A stretch of 39,844 nt of DNA from an uncultured Bryobacterales bacterium (lineage in GTDB: Bacteria > Acidobacteriota > Terriglobia > Bryobacterales > Bryobacteraceae). Under the pieces are notes generated by a model that was not told the DNA's origin, made no database searches, and was given only the letters and a program-made list of their open reading frames with translations. A program made the position numbers and the translations under genes. Below, in pieces: positions 1 through 7,214 of the stretch (the stretch's first letter is position 1; each line of letters opens with the position of its first letter). Location of the stretch: NCBI GenBank assembly GCA_937959285.1, contig CALGAR010000028.1:1-39844 (forward strand), given 5' to 3'.

Positions 1-13
1 CTGATACACTAAG
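1..13 (+). CRISPR. 3' end of a CRISPR repeat cut by the window edge (putative)
   Basis: Bases 1-10 (CTGATACACT) are the perfect reverse complement of 4482-4491, the start of the proposed tracrRNA anti-repeat upstream of cas9. In type II loci the 5' part of the tracrRNA anti-repeat pairs with the 3' part of the repeat, which is the geometry seen here. The fragment also sits where a II-C array is expected, just past the end of cas2. It would make the array read rightward, against the cas genes. No second copy of the motif lies further right, so this would be the last repeat. The true repeat end (10 to about 13) and the full repeat cannot be seen. Confidence 0.6.
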
Positions 14-100
14 TGGACTCGATCTTGCTGCCCTGCAGCCACTTATCCTCGTTAAGCGGCACAGCAAATTGGAATGCAGGGCGGCTCGGCGAGTCCACTT
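11..100 (+). other. Nested inverted repeat / structured element after the CRISPR array
   Basis: An 11-bp perfect inverted repeat (11-21 with 90-100) encloses an 8-bp perfect one (30-37 with 75-82), and inside that GCC/GGC and CTTA/TAAG arms (38-60) can form a third hairpin. On the + strand the outer stem is followed by TCGTCATTTTT. It could be a bulky terminator for array transcription, a structured RNA, or a small palindromic insertion; no target-site duplication is seen. The stem pairing is read directly; the function is inference. Confidence 0.5.
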
Positions 101-111
101 TCGTCATTTTT

Positions 112-417
112 CTAAAACAGAGAGATCTGAAGCGGAGGGCTCTCGGCCGGGCGCCTCATTCGCCCGTAGTACACCTCCATCTTTCCGAACTGGTGATCCG
201 TCACCATTAGGAGCCGGACTTGTCCTTCCGGCGGCAAATAAGCCATCAAGCGCGTCTTGATATGCTCAGCTGCATCTTCACTCGGCATGTGGCGTGCGTA
301 AACGGAGTACTGCAGTTGCGCGAAGCCCATGGACAGTATTTTCTTGCGGAACTGAGTGTACTGCCGGCGCTGGTCGACCGTCTCTACCGGGAGGTCGAAG
401 AGGACGAACAGCCACAT
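112..417 (-). CDS. cas2: CRISPR-associated endoribonuclease/integrase subunit Cas2
   Basis: This 101-aa protein has the usual Cas2 length. It opens with the beta-strand and conserved Asp of the ferredoxin-like fold (VLFDLP, D8), followed by an RKKIL helix region and the LxxSVYxR strand typical of type II Cas2. Cas2 forms the dimeric core of the Cas1-Cas2 spacer integrase, where its role is mainly structural. It is the last gene of the leftward cas9-cas1-cas2 operon, 40 bases after cas1, and its stop lies 11 bases from the hairpin element at 11-100. The ATG at 415-417 is used; no strong ribosome-binding site is visible, so coupling within the operon transcript is likely. Confidence 0.93.
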   Translation of the reverse strand: MWLFVLFDLPVETVDQRRQYTQFRKKILSMGFAQLQYSVYARHMPSEDAAEHIKTRLMAYLPPEGQVRLLMVTDHQFGKMEVYYGRMRRPAESPPLQISLF

Positions 418-457
418 GATTCGATAACTCGAAAGCGTAGCAGCGCTCCTTCAAGGC

Positions 458-1393
458 TTAGGCTCGAGCCTTTGGCCGAATCATCTGCCGGTTGCCGCGG
501 CCGCTGCCAGGCAAAGGACTCCACGGCGGCAGCCATAACTCGGCCGCCTCCCCCATAATGACGGCAACGACGGATTGAGCCAGTTTTGTAAGCACGTCGA
601 ACATTGTTCGGCTCTCGTTGGCGACAAGGAGGCGGCCGGATACAGCAGCAATCAAATTCCTTTTCGCTTCTCCAGTCAAAGGCGTCATGTCCGATCCCGC
701 AACGAATCGATCAACCAGCGGTCGGAATGGCTCCATGAGATCATCTGCCAGTGCAAAGGCATTCGCCTTATTCCGGTGGGCGATCCCAAACGTAGGATGT
801 AAGCCGCACGCGCAGATCGCACGCGCTGTCATCGCGCGGAGGACAGCATATCCATAGTTCAACCAATGGTTGCGGTGATCCTCGTCATTCCTCCTCTTAA
901 AGCCGAACTCATCGAACAGCAGTTGCCAGTACCGCCGGGCTGCTCGCGCCTCTACATTGGTCGTATCGCCCGAAGCTACCCGTTTCTTTAGAGCGCGAAG
1001 ACCTGCATCGCCGCCAAGCTTCTCCTCGAGGACTCGGGCTTGTGCTTCAATCTTCGCGCGGACGAGCTGCTGCCACATCCTCTTCCGGCGCGGCTTCGTC
1101 AACGCCGTCTGCCTGGCGAACCGCGCAGCCTGAACGTGATGGGATTGGAGGGGCAGCAGCATTCCCGCCGGCCGCTGGCTGCTATCGCAAATGACAAACG
1201 CGGCGCCGGCTTCTGTGAGATGACTGAGGACGGCCTGCGTGAAGACGACCGCCGGATGCGAAACAAGGACGCACGCGATCTCTCCGCAAGGAATTGCTTC
1301 AACCTCCTCCGTTCCCTGGGTAACCACTAACAGGCCATTCCGAATCGATAACCTCGACGGTTCCTGACTGAAGTCAAGGATGCGATCAGTCAT
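458..1393 (-). CDS. cas1: CRISPR-associated integrase Cas1 (type II-C)
   Basis: This 311-aa protein is the catalytic subunit of the Cas1-Cas2 spacer-acquisition complex. The N-terminal beta-domain (about 1-80) is followed by the helical catalytic domain. The metal-binding residues are visible: E148 in NVEARAARRYW, H206 in GLHPTFGIAHRNK, and E221 after the ADDLM stretch. Its ATG overlaps the end of cas9 by 8 bases, showing translational coupling. No csn2 or cas4 accompanies it, which with the Cas9 size places the locus in subtype II-C. The C-terminus carries a short basic, Pro/Gly-rich tail after the conserved fold. Confidence 0.95.
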   Translation of the reverse strand: MTDRILDFSQEPSRLSIRNGLLVVTQGTEEVEAIPCGEIACVLVSHPAVVFTQAVLSHLTEAGAAFVICDSSQRPAGMLLPLQSHHVQAARFARQTALTKPRRKRMWQQLVRAKIEAQARVLEEKLGGDAGLRALKKRVASGDTTNVEARAARRYWQLLFDEFGFKRRNDEDHRNHWLNYGYAVLRAMTARAICACGLHPTFGIAHRNKANAFALADDLMEPFRPLVDRFVAGSDMTPLTGEAKRNLIAAVSGRLLVANESRTMFDVLTKLAQSVVAVIMGEAAELWLPPWSPLPGSGRGNRQMIRPKARA

Positions 1394-4300
1394 GAGCTTC
1401 CAAGATCTCGCCCAAGGGGGTCACAACCACCTTCCTGCCTCCGAGTTTCATCAGGGTGTTCAGTTGAACGTCCCAGAGCTTCCCACTCTCGATCACATCC
1501 TGCTTTTTCCTCGCGTCTGTAGATGGCTGTAGCTCGAACGCTCCGCGAGCCCGCACGCTGCGAACGTACCAAACGTCTTCCGGACTCCCTTCCGATCGCC
1601 TGGCCATGACTAAATCGCCCTCCGCAAGGGAGAACAGGAACTCCCGCCCGGGTCCATGATCTTTCTGAACAATTGGCACTCGTTGTCTATACCGTTCGGC
1701 TGCCTCGAGGCTTGAGACCGTGCAGTGTTCCCACTTCTTGATTTTGTTCGTTAAGATGTCGCGAACAGCGAGAACCTCGATGTGGTGATTCCCTTTGGCG
1801 ATGACATATCTGGGCGACGCATCCTTATTTCCCAAACGGTGTGCTTCTTCCCTCTTGTAGTATCGAACCCGTTTGATCGGAATGCGGCGGCCGTCCTTTG
1901 TTTCGAGGCATGGCCACTGCCCTCGAAGTTTCTTCGCATCCCGGCCCACGGCTTCCCACGCAGACTTGACGATTGTCCGAACCTTGGGGTCCGCAATCTG
2001 ATTGATTTCTGCCGCCGTGAGTTGATCGACTGGTTTTCGAGTCCGTATGTACTTCTTTCCATCAACCGTAATCGGAGCACTGTAGTACGTCTCCTCGTGA
2101 AGGGCGCCCTTGAGCCTTCGTTTCGGACGGTAGGAGACTTGCACCCGCGAAACGGCCTCTTTCACGTGCTGCCGGAAATCCGGCCAGGGATCCGCGAGAG
2201 ATCCAAAGCGGCGGTGTCCTTCAGCTAGTGCGCGCGAAGCTGCATCCGCAAGGCACCTGACTTGAGCAGGGCTGGCCAGCGCAATCGCGATCGCATCGAC
2301 GGCATGGTGCCGGTGATCCTCGCGGTTCTTTTCCGGCCGGTCGTGCAGAACGCGATTCAAGTCCCACTTCTGCCTCAGATACGCGGTTACCTGACCCGCG
2401 CAGACAACGATTCTCCTGTTATCGGACCGGTCGATTCCATAGAGGCATCCAAGATACTTTGCCGCCAGTCTCGACGCGTATCGGGTGTCGTTGAGCTGCC
2501 GCTGCGTAAACTCGGCGAGCAGCTTCTCGGTATCGGTCTCGGTCATGGTAAATCGTTTCAGCTTGCCCGGATTACCGAACTCGCGAACACGCGCGACCAT
2601 CTCAGGCCACTCGCTGCTGTGTCCAGACGCCTCGAACGGTGTGCGCTTACCTTTGGTGGTTTTGTTGAAGGAGGCCTCGCAGAGTGTCTTGTTTTGGAAG
2701 GAGTCGTCCAGAGATCTTTCGAACGGGATGATGTGCTCCACGTCAAAGCGGGGGTACTCACCGAACAACGACTGGAGGCTGATGGACTGGCCGGTATACG
2801 GGCATCGCCCTTTGCACTCCAGCCAAAGCAGGTATTTTTCGATGTCGGCGCGGCTTGGGTTGTCCCCGACATACGGCTTGAGTTCGTTTTTGGCGCGCTC
2901 GCGAAGCTTTTCCCGCTCTCTATTCTTCCTCGACTCTTTCAGCCTCTCCTCGCGGCTGCGCTTCATGTCTCTGGCAAGCTCAATATGGATCGACGCTGGC
3001 TTACCGTAGCGGCGGATGACCGCATTGACGACCTTGCGGAGCTCGGTCAAGGCTCTTATAACGACCGGGTTTCTTACCTCCGAGAGAACGTCCAGGACAG
3101 GCGGCAGGTACGGGAGAGGTTCCTTCTCTGTAAAGTGCTCCGGCCAGAGAAGCCGCCTCGCTTCGCTGAATGTCATTCCGGCTTCTAGGTGAGGCATCAC
3201 CTTCTGAATCGCCTTCAGTGACAGCCGAACGTACCCGTCTGGCAAGTTGACCTCAGAGAGAGCCTGGGCGGTGTCACAAGGAAAACGCCACTTGGTTGTC
3301 AGGCACTTCAGAAGATCTTCGTCCGTTTCATTGCGTTTGGGATCAGCCAAATCGGCAACGAGTTCTCGTTGCCGTTCTGCTGGCATCTGCAGCCATTCGT
3401 CGCCCAGGATTCTGTAAATCCGATGGGAGGTGGCATTGCCGGGTATGCCGGTCTCGCCTCCGATCTCGATGCTGAACTTGCAGTTGTCCGCTAAAGCCAG
3501 CAGCTTCCGGATCTCCTTGAATGAAAGCTTTTCGCGCCTCAGCGACTCCTCCATCAGCACGCGCCTTTCCCGGTCATCGAGCTGTCGAGTTGAACCATCC
3601 TTCAAGACAAGACGCAGATTGTTGATGGCGCCGAGCACGCGATACTGTTGTGCTTCCAGAAGCCAAAGCGGGGCTCTCTTTTCACCGGGCTCGAGCTCGC
3701 ACTGCCCCACGAGGTGGTCTGTCGGTTTCAGCGGCCTTTGGTAGAAGAGGGCCGAATGCAGAACCGCCCGCCGTTCCGGCGTCAGGATTTCCGGGTGATG
3801 CGGCGCCTGAAAGTCCCAGATCGCCTCGAACTCCTCTTCGTACATCCGCCTGTGCGTCCGGCGGTCGCGAATCCGGCTTATATGCGGATCGAGGGTCGAG
3901 AGGTATTGGCCCAGGGTGCGGCAGCCGCTTTGCCGGATCTCCGCCCATAGACCTTCCATCTTGGCTTTGAGCTGCCCGCCCTCGTCGCCATCGGCATCCC
4001 TGGCCGCCCGGCCGCGAAAACCTCTCCGTTGGGCCAGGTGATAGAAGGCTCGGCCCAGTTCGTAGACGGAGAGCGGCTGCTCGACAGCGCGCGCCCGTAG
4101 CGTGTAGGGAAGAATTTCCGTGTCGGGATACTGTTTTCGAAGTTCGGCGTCCAGCGCCGGAAGAACCTGGGTCCGCTCGCCGCAAGGCAAGAGTCCCCAC
4201 TGCTGCAACAGCCGGTAGACCTTGAGCATGCGGCGCCGGCGCCGGTCGGTCTGCCGCCGCTGCTGCCGCGCCAGCCGCCGCTGTCTGGCGCGAGATTCTT

Positions 4301-4451
4301 CTTTCCCGGATTCATAATCCCCTTCAAAGGCAGCGGAGAAAATGCGGACACCGCTCCAGAGAATCTGTTTGGCCTGTGGATCGATTAACGCCGCGCCTAC
4401 TGAAGTAACCCCGAGGTCGATGCCAAGAACATGCGAAGATTCGCTTGACAT
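1386..4451 (-). CDS. cas9: Cas9 RNA-guided DNA endonuclease, type II-C, 1021 aa
   Basis: Cas9 uses a crRNA:tracrRNA guide to cut both strands of target DNA. Visible parts in order: RuvC-I (GIDLG, D12); an Arg-rich bridge helix (about 50-78); a short REC lobe; RuvC-II (SIHIELARD, E491); the HNH domain (about 548-640) with CPYTG, VEHIIP (H573) and FNKTTKG (N596); RuvC-III (HHAVDA, H716 and D719); then a wedge/PAM-interacting C-terminus (about 780-1021). All catalytic positions are filled. The residue before the HNH His is Glu (E572), where S. pyogenes Cas9 has Asp839. The length fits the compact II-C group. AGGA at 4458-4461 lies six bases upstream of the ATG. The PAM cannot be deduced from sequence. 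Confidence 0.97.
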   Translation of the reverse strand: MSSESSHVLGIDLGVTSVGAALIDPQAKQILWSGVRIFSAAFEGDYESGKEESRARQRRLARQQRRQTDRRRRRMLKVYRLLQQWGLLPCGERTQVLPALDAELRKQYPDTEILPYTLRARAVEQPLSVYELGRAFYHLAQRRGFRGRAARDADGDEGGQLKAKMEGLWAEIRQSGCRTLGQYLSTLDPHISRIRDRRTHRRMYEEEFEAIWDFQAPHHPEILTPERRAVLHSALFYQRPLKPTDHLVGQCELEPGEKRAPLWLLEAQQYRVLGAINNLRLVLKDGSTRQLDDRERRVLMEESLRREKLSFKEIRKLLALADNCKFSIEIGGETGIPGNATSHRIYRILGDEWLQMPAERQRELVADLADPKRNETDEDLLKCLTTKWRFPCDTAQALSEVNLPDGYVRLSLKAIQKVMPHLEAGMTFSEARRLLWPEHFTEKEPLPYLPPVLDVLSEVRNPVVIRALTELRKVVNAVIRRYGKPASIHIELARDMKRSREERLKESRKNREREKLRERAKNELKPYVGDNPSRADIEKYLLWLECKGRCPYTGQSISLQSLFGEYPRFDVEHIIPFERSLDDSFQNKTLCEASFNKTTKGKRTPFEASGHSSEWPEMVARVREFGNPGKLKRFTMTETDTEKLLAEFTQRQLNDTRYASRLAAKYLGCLYGIDRSDNRRIVVCAGQVTAYLRQKWDLNRVLHDRPEKNREDHRHHAVDAIAIALASPAQVRCLADAASRALAEGHRRFGSLADPWPDFRQHVKEAVSRVQVSYRPKRRLKGALHEETYYSAPITVDGKKYIRTRKPVDQLTAAEINQIADPKVRTIVKSAWEAVGRDAKKLRGQWPCLETKDGRRIPIKRVRYYKREEAHRLGNKDASPRYVIAKGNHHIEVLAVRDILTNKIKKWEHCTVSSLEAAERYRQRVPIVQKDHGPGREFLFSLAEGDLVMARRSEGSPEDVWYVRSVRARGAFELQPSTDARKKQDVIESGKLWDVQLNTLMKLGGRKVVVTPLGEILEAHD

Positions 4452-4475
4452 AAGTTTTCCTGTATGCGATGTATT
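4445..4475 (+). promoter_or_regulatory. Candidate tracrRNA promoter
   Basis: A perfect TTGACA (4445-4450) lies across the cas9 start region on the + strand. A TGTATT -10-like box (4470-4475) follows with a 19-base spacer, longer than ideal. The predicted start, about 4482, coincides with the first base of the anti-repeat. Its -10 overlaps the proposed cas9 -10 on the other strand. Confidence 0.42.
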
Positions 4476-4500
4476 AGACAGAGTGTATCAGAGAGGTCAA
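4471..4500 (-). promoter_or_regulatory. Candidate cas9 promoter
   Basis: On the - strand TTGACC (4500-4495) is followed after 18 bases by TAATAC (4476-4471), which would start transcription near 4464, about 13 bases before the cas9 ATG. The -35 matches sigma70 well and the -10 only moderately. The spacer between the two boxes contains the tracrRNA anti-repeat. Confidence 0.4.
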
Positions 4501-4595
4501 TTCCTTACCGTGTCAGAGTAAGGTTTTGTCCGACCGCGAGGTATCTGGTTTCCAGTAGCCTCTTAGGACGCCCCTACGGGGGCGTTTTGCTTTTT
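4482..4595 (+). ncRNA. Predicted tracrRNA of the type II-C system
   Basis: This 114-base stretch, upstream of and divergent from cas9, has the expected tracrRNA layout. The anti-repeat begins at 4482-4491, complementary to the repeat fragment at window bases 1-10. Hairpin 1 is CCTTAC/GTAAGG (4503-4508 with 4518-4523). Hairpin 2 is long and interrupted: GTCC/GGAC (4528-4531, 4566-4569), GAGG/CCTC (4538-4541, 4559-4562) and CTGG/CCAG (4545-4548, 4552-4555), with a TTT loop. A Rho-independent terminator ends it. Because most of the repeat lies outside the window, the extent of the anti-repeat towards 4505 is not proven. Confidence 0.78.
4568..4595 (+). terminator. Rho-independent terminator of the tracrRNA
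   Basis: ACGCCCC (4568-4574) pairs with GGGGCGT (4579-4585) around a TACG loop and is followed by TTTGCTTTTT on the + strand. There is no T-run on the other side, so it acts on rightward transcripts only. Confidence 0.85.
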
Positions 4596-4633
4596 AGGGG
4601 TCTTGTTATTTCGCGCCTATTATCGCGATCAGG

Positions 4634-4653
4634 AGCGCGCCCAAGCGCGCCCA
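4634..4653. repeat. Two tandem copies of a 10-base GC-rich unit
   Basis: AGCGCGCCCA occurs twice in a row (4634-4643 and 4644-4653); the GCGCGC cores can also pair as a hairpin. It lies just beyond the stop of the leftward response regulator gene and may serve its 3' end, though no T-run is seen. The rest of 4596-4683 holds nothing recognisable. Confidence 0.5.
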
Positions 4654-4683
4654 TAGTGTAAGGATTGTTACGGTAAGAAGCGC

Positions 4684-5115
4684 CTAATTGCGCCCGTGTC
4701 TGTGAAGGTCGCGGTTCAGTACTTCCTTGATTACTGCGCCTAGTTTGAGAAACTCGTCTAAGTCCACCGGCTTTCGGAAATACTCCGCTCCCAGGGAGGC
4801 TGCCATTTGTCGATCCTCGGGCGCGTTGGAGGATGTTACGATAACGACCGGCAGCAGGGCGCATAAGGGATGGGCCCTGAGTCTGGCCAGTAGCTCCCAG
4901 CCGCCCGCCCGTGGTAAGTTCAGGTCGAGCAGAATTAGTTCGGGACAGTCCTCATTCGGCTGTATCCCCATCCGGTCGAAATAGCGCAGGACGTCATCTC
5001 CGTTTGCGACGACCGTCATCTTATTGGGAATCCCATGCTCGAGTAACGCTTCCCGAACGAAGATCACGTCGGCGGGGTTGTCTTCCGCAAGGAGGATGTG
5101 AACCGGCTCATTCAT
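4684..5115 (-). CDS. Response regulator, single receiver domain (Rcp1-like)
   Basis: This 143-aa stand-alone receiver has a complete phosphorylation site: the acidic pair E11/D12 in LLAEDNPAD, phospho-acceptor D64 in LILLDLNLP, T94 in VIVTSS and K115 in YFRKP. The C-terminus (LDEFLKLGAVIKEV) follows the pattern of Rcp1-type regulators that pair with PAS/phytochrome-like kinases. There is no output domain, so it probably acts by protein contact or phosphotransfer. I chose the ATG at 5115 over a TTG two codons upstream. It overlaps the end of the kinase gene by 8 bases, so the two are co-translated and are probably partners. Confidence 0.9.
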   Translation of the reverse strand: MNEPVHILLAEDNPADVIFVREALLEHGIPNKMTVVANGDDVLRYFDRMGIQPNEDCPELILLDLNLPRAGGWELLARLRAHPLCALLPVVIVTSSNAPEDRQMAASLGAEYFRKPVDLDEFLKLGAVIKEVLNRDLHRHGRN

Positions 5116-6661
5116 TGCCAAGCACCGGAAGCGCGAGATAGAAGGTCGAACCTACGCCCACTTGCGATTCCGCCCACATCCTGCCGCCGTTGCGCTCGAC
5201 GATCCGCTTGCAGATCGCCAGGCCCAAACCGGTGCCGGGATATTCATCCTGCGTGTGCAGTCTCTTGAAGAGCCCGAAGATTCGGTCGGCGTAGATTGGG
5301 TCGAAGCCGATCCCGTTGTCTCGAACGCGGATCAGCCACTCCTGTCCGTGGCGCTCCACTGAGATCCGAATGCTGGGCGGCACTCCAGGTTTCCGGTATT
5401 TCAGCGAATTTGCGAGAAGATTCTGGAAGACCTGGCTGAAGTGCATCGTATTGCCGGGAACGGTCGGCAGAGTGTCGGTCGTTATTTGGGCGTGGTTTTC
5501 ATCGATCACGGTCTTCAGCAATGTCAGCGCCTCCCGGAGCGATTCGTTCAAGTCCGCGCGCTCTGTATCGGGCCCCATTGGGCCGTAAGTTACCTGGGAG
5601 TAGGTGCGAAGGTCCTGCAAGAGCGAATCCATTCGTTTGACTCCGATACCGATAAAGTGCGCCAGCGCCTGCAACTCCACATCGGGGTGAGGGCCCAGCC
5701 GCCGGAGAAGGAGTTGCACGGACGCATTCACCATTCGCAGGGGTTCCTGAAGGTCATGGCTTGCCACGTAGGCGAACTCTCGCAGGTCCCGGTTCACCCT
5801 TTCCAACTCCTTGCGGGCCCGGACGTCGGAAGTGACATCTACGGCGGCCGCCATGACGCCCGAAATTGAGCCATCGGGCTCGCGTAACGCTTGAAGCGCC
5901 ACATTGAACCAGTTGTCTTCGAGAACTCCATCCCCATTCCGGTCGAGACGGATGTGATATTCGTCTGCGGTAAACGGCTCGCCTGTATTGAAGACGTGCC
6001 GGAGAATCTCGATCGCCCCGGAAGAGGTCTCCGGAACTGCCTCGGCGATTCTCCGTCCAAGAAGAGTTCTGCGAGGGAATAGTTCCTGGTACTTGCGGTT
6101 GACGAGCTGGTAATGCAACTCGGGGCCGCTGAGGACGGCTACTGCCACGGGAGCCTGCGCAAACAGCGCCTCGATACGGCGTACCAGCGCGGATTGGATT
6201 CGCTCAAGTTCCTCAAGCCGGGTTACCTCGCTGACATCCTGCAGGGAATGCAGAAGGTATTTCAGCTCCCCTTGTTTGCCAAGGATCGGCGAAATGTGCA
6301 CAATCCAGTGATCCGGCTCAGAGAGTTTGCCCGGCGGCTTCCGGAGATCGCGCCCGTCAATACGAAACACGTGAGAGGTTAGCGTCGCCAGCACACGGGC
6401 AAGAGCCTCCCGGGCTTTATTCGCCACATCAAGGAGCTCCGGCCGGTTCATGAGTGTCTCGAACAGTCCCCGGCCCGTTAGCTCGGCGCGGCCCCGGTTT
6501 GTGACAGTCAGAAAGGCCTGGTTCACCGCGACAATCGTGAACGTAGGATCGTTTGCAAGAGTCGCGATGTAGGGCGTCGCCGCAACCTCAAAGAAGGCTT
6601 CGAAGTCTGCGGCAGGCACCGTACCGGCATCCGCGTTAGAGGTGTTGGAGAGGTTAGCCAT
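5108..6661 (-). CDS. PAS-domain sensor histidine kinase
   Basis: This 517-aa kinase has no clear membrane segment and is probably cytoplasmic. Two PAS-like modules (about 15-150 and 165-285) precede a HisKA dimerisation domain with phospho-accepting H302 in YVASHDLQEPLR. The HATPase_c domain follows, with N box QNLLANSLKYRK, G1 VRDNGIGFDP, F box IFGLFKRLHT and G2 GTGLGLAIC. ASHDLQEPLR is typical of kinases partnered with Rcp1-like receivers. The ATG at 6661 is preferred over one 11 codons upstream because GGAGG precedes it at good spacing. The signal sensed cannot be read from sequence. Confidence 0.92.
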   Translation of the reverse strand: MANLSNTSNADAGTVPAADFEAFFEVAATPYIATLANDPTFTIVAVNQAFLTVTNRGRAELTGRGLFETLMNRPELLDVANKAREALARVLATLTSHVFRIDGRDLRKPPGKLSEPDHWIVHISPILGKQGELKYLLHSLQDVSEVTRLEELERIQSALVRRIEALFAQAPVAVAVLSGPELHYQLVNRKYQELFPRRTLLGRRIAEAVPETSSGAIEILRHVFNTGEPFTADEYHIRLDRNGDGVLEDNWFNVALQALREPDGSISGVMAAAVDVTSDVRARKELERVNRDLREFAYVASHDLQEPLRMVNASVQLLLRRLGPHPDVELQALAHFIGIGVKRMDSLLQDLRTYSQVTYGPMGPDTERADLNESLREALTLLKTVIDENHAQITTDTLPTVPGNTMHFSQVFQNLLANSLKYRKPGVPPSIRISVERHGQEWLIRVRDNGIGFDPIYADRIFGLFKRLHTQDEYPGTGLGLAICKRIVERNGGRMWAESQVGVGSTFYLALPVLGNE

Positions 6662-6704
6662 CCAGACGCCTCCTCCGCATCCGGTTGATGGCAAATCGCA
6701 CCAG

Positions 6705-6733
6705 AGTATACCAATAGCCTCTATGCGTATCCA
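6705..6733 (-). promoter_or_regulatory. Candidate promoter of the kinase-regulator operon
   Basis: On the - strand TGGATA (6733-6728) and TATACT (6710-6705) are separated by 17 bases. Transcription would start near 6698, leaving a 36-base leader with GGAGG before the ATG at 6661. Confidence 0.5.
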
Positions 6734-7214
6734 CGCCAGTTGTCCTGCGGGCTGCCTGATCCGGTCCGCTGCACGAGAGCGTCCCCGCTCTTGAAGACGC
6801 GCTTGAATGCTCCGGTTGCGTGCCTTTTGAGGAACCGGATGTGTTTTGCGATCGGCGCCGTTAATTTGGCCTCAGCGATGAAACTGCGGTGCGATCTCCA
6901 CGTCATATCAGTGAGACGAGAACGCCGGAAGTAGGGCTCAGTTGAAAAGGTAGGGACGGTACCAGACGAGGGTTTTCCGGCGTCGAATCCCGGCTCGGCT
7001 GTCCTGCGATTCCGCGTAGCGCCTCGCTGCGCGGCGGGGAGTTGCTGAAACGTGTCGAAACGATTGCAGCATGCCTGTAATCCATAGAGCGGTTGCTTTG
7101 ATGCTGCTATGGAGCAAGCCTGAGGAGTCCGGCCGGCACTGCGCCCGGCTGATTGGGCTTCGGACGGATTTCTCAACGGCGTCGCATGCTGCCGGCTCTC
7201 AAGGTAGTGCGGAA
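6734..7214. other. Gene-poor stretch between divergent signalling genes
   Basis: About 480 bases without a convincing gene. A 60-codon frame on the - strand (6721-6903, beginning MTWRSHRSF) has acceptable codon use but no ribosome-binding site and no family I recognise. A 9-bp inverted repeat (ACGCCGGAA 6922-6930 with 6975-6983, loop 44) may be a binding site or hairpin. The 5' leader of the receiver-like gene at 7215 must also lie here. No tRNA or known RNA motif was seen. Confidence 0.5.

Noticed and set aside
11..100. Miniature transposable element with 11-bp terminal inverted repeats
   Set aside because: No target-site duplication flanks it and no second copy is in the window; kept only as an alternative.
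2262..3188. 308-codon open frame on the + strand within cas9
   Set aside because: It covers the HNH and RuvC coding region on the opposite strand and shows no recognisable domain.
4634..4653. Tandem 10-base units as part of a CRISPR array or leader
   Set aside because: The units touch without spacers and do not resemble the repeat fragment or anti-repeat.
6721..7176. 151-codon open frame on the - strand
   Set aside because: The N-terminal half is repetitive low-complexity sequence and no ribosome-binding site is seen. Only the last 60 codons could be real, and this is not strong enough to call.
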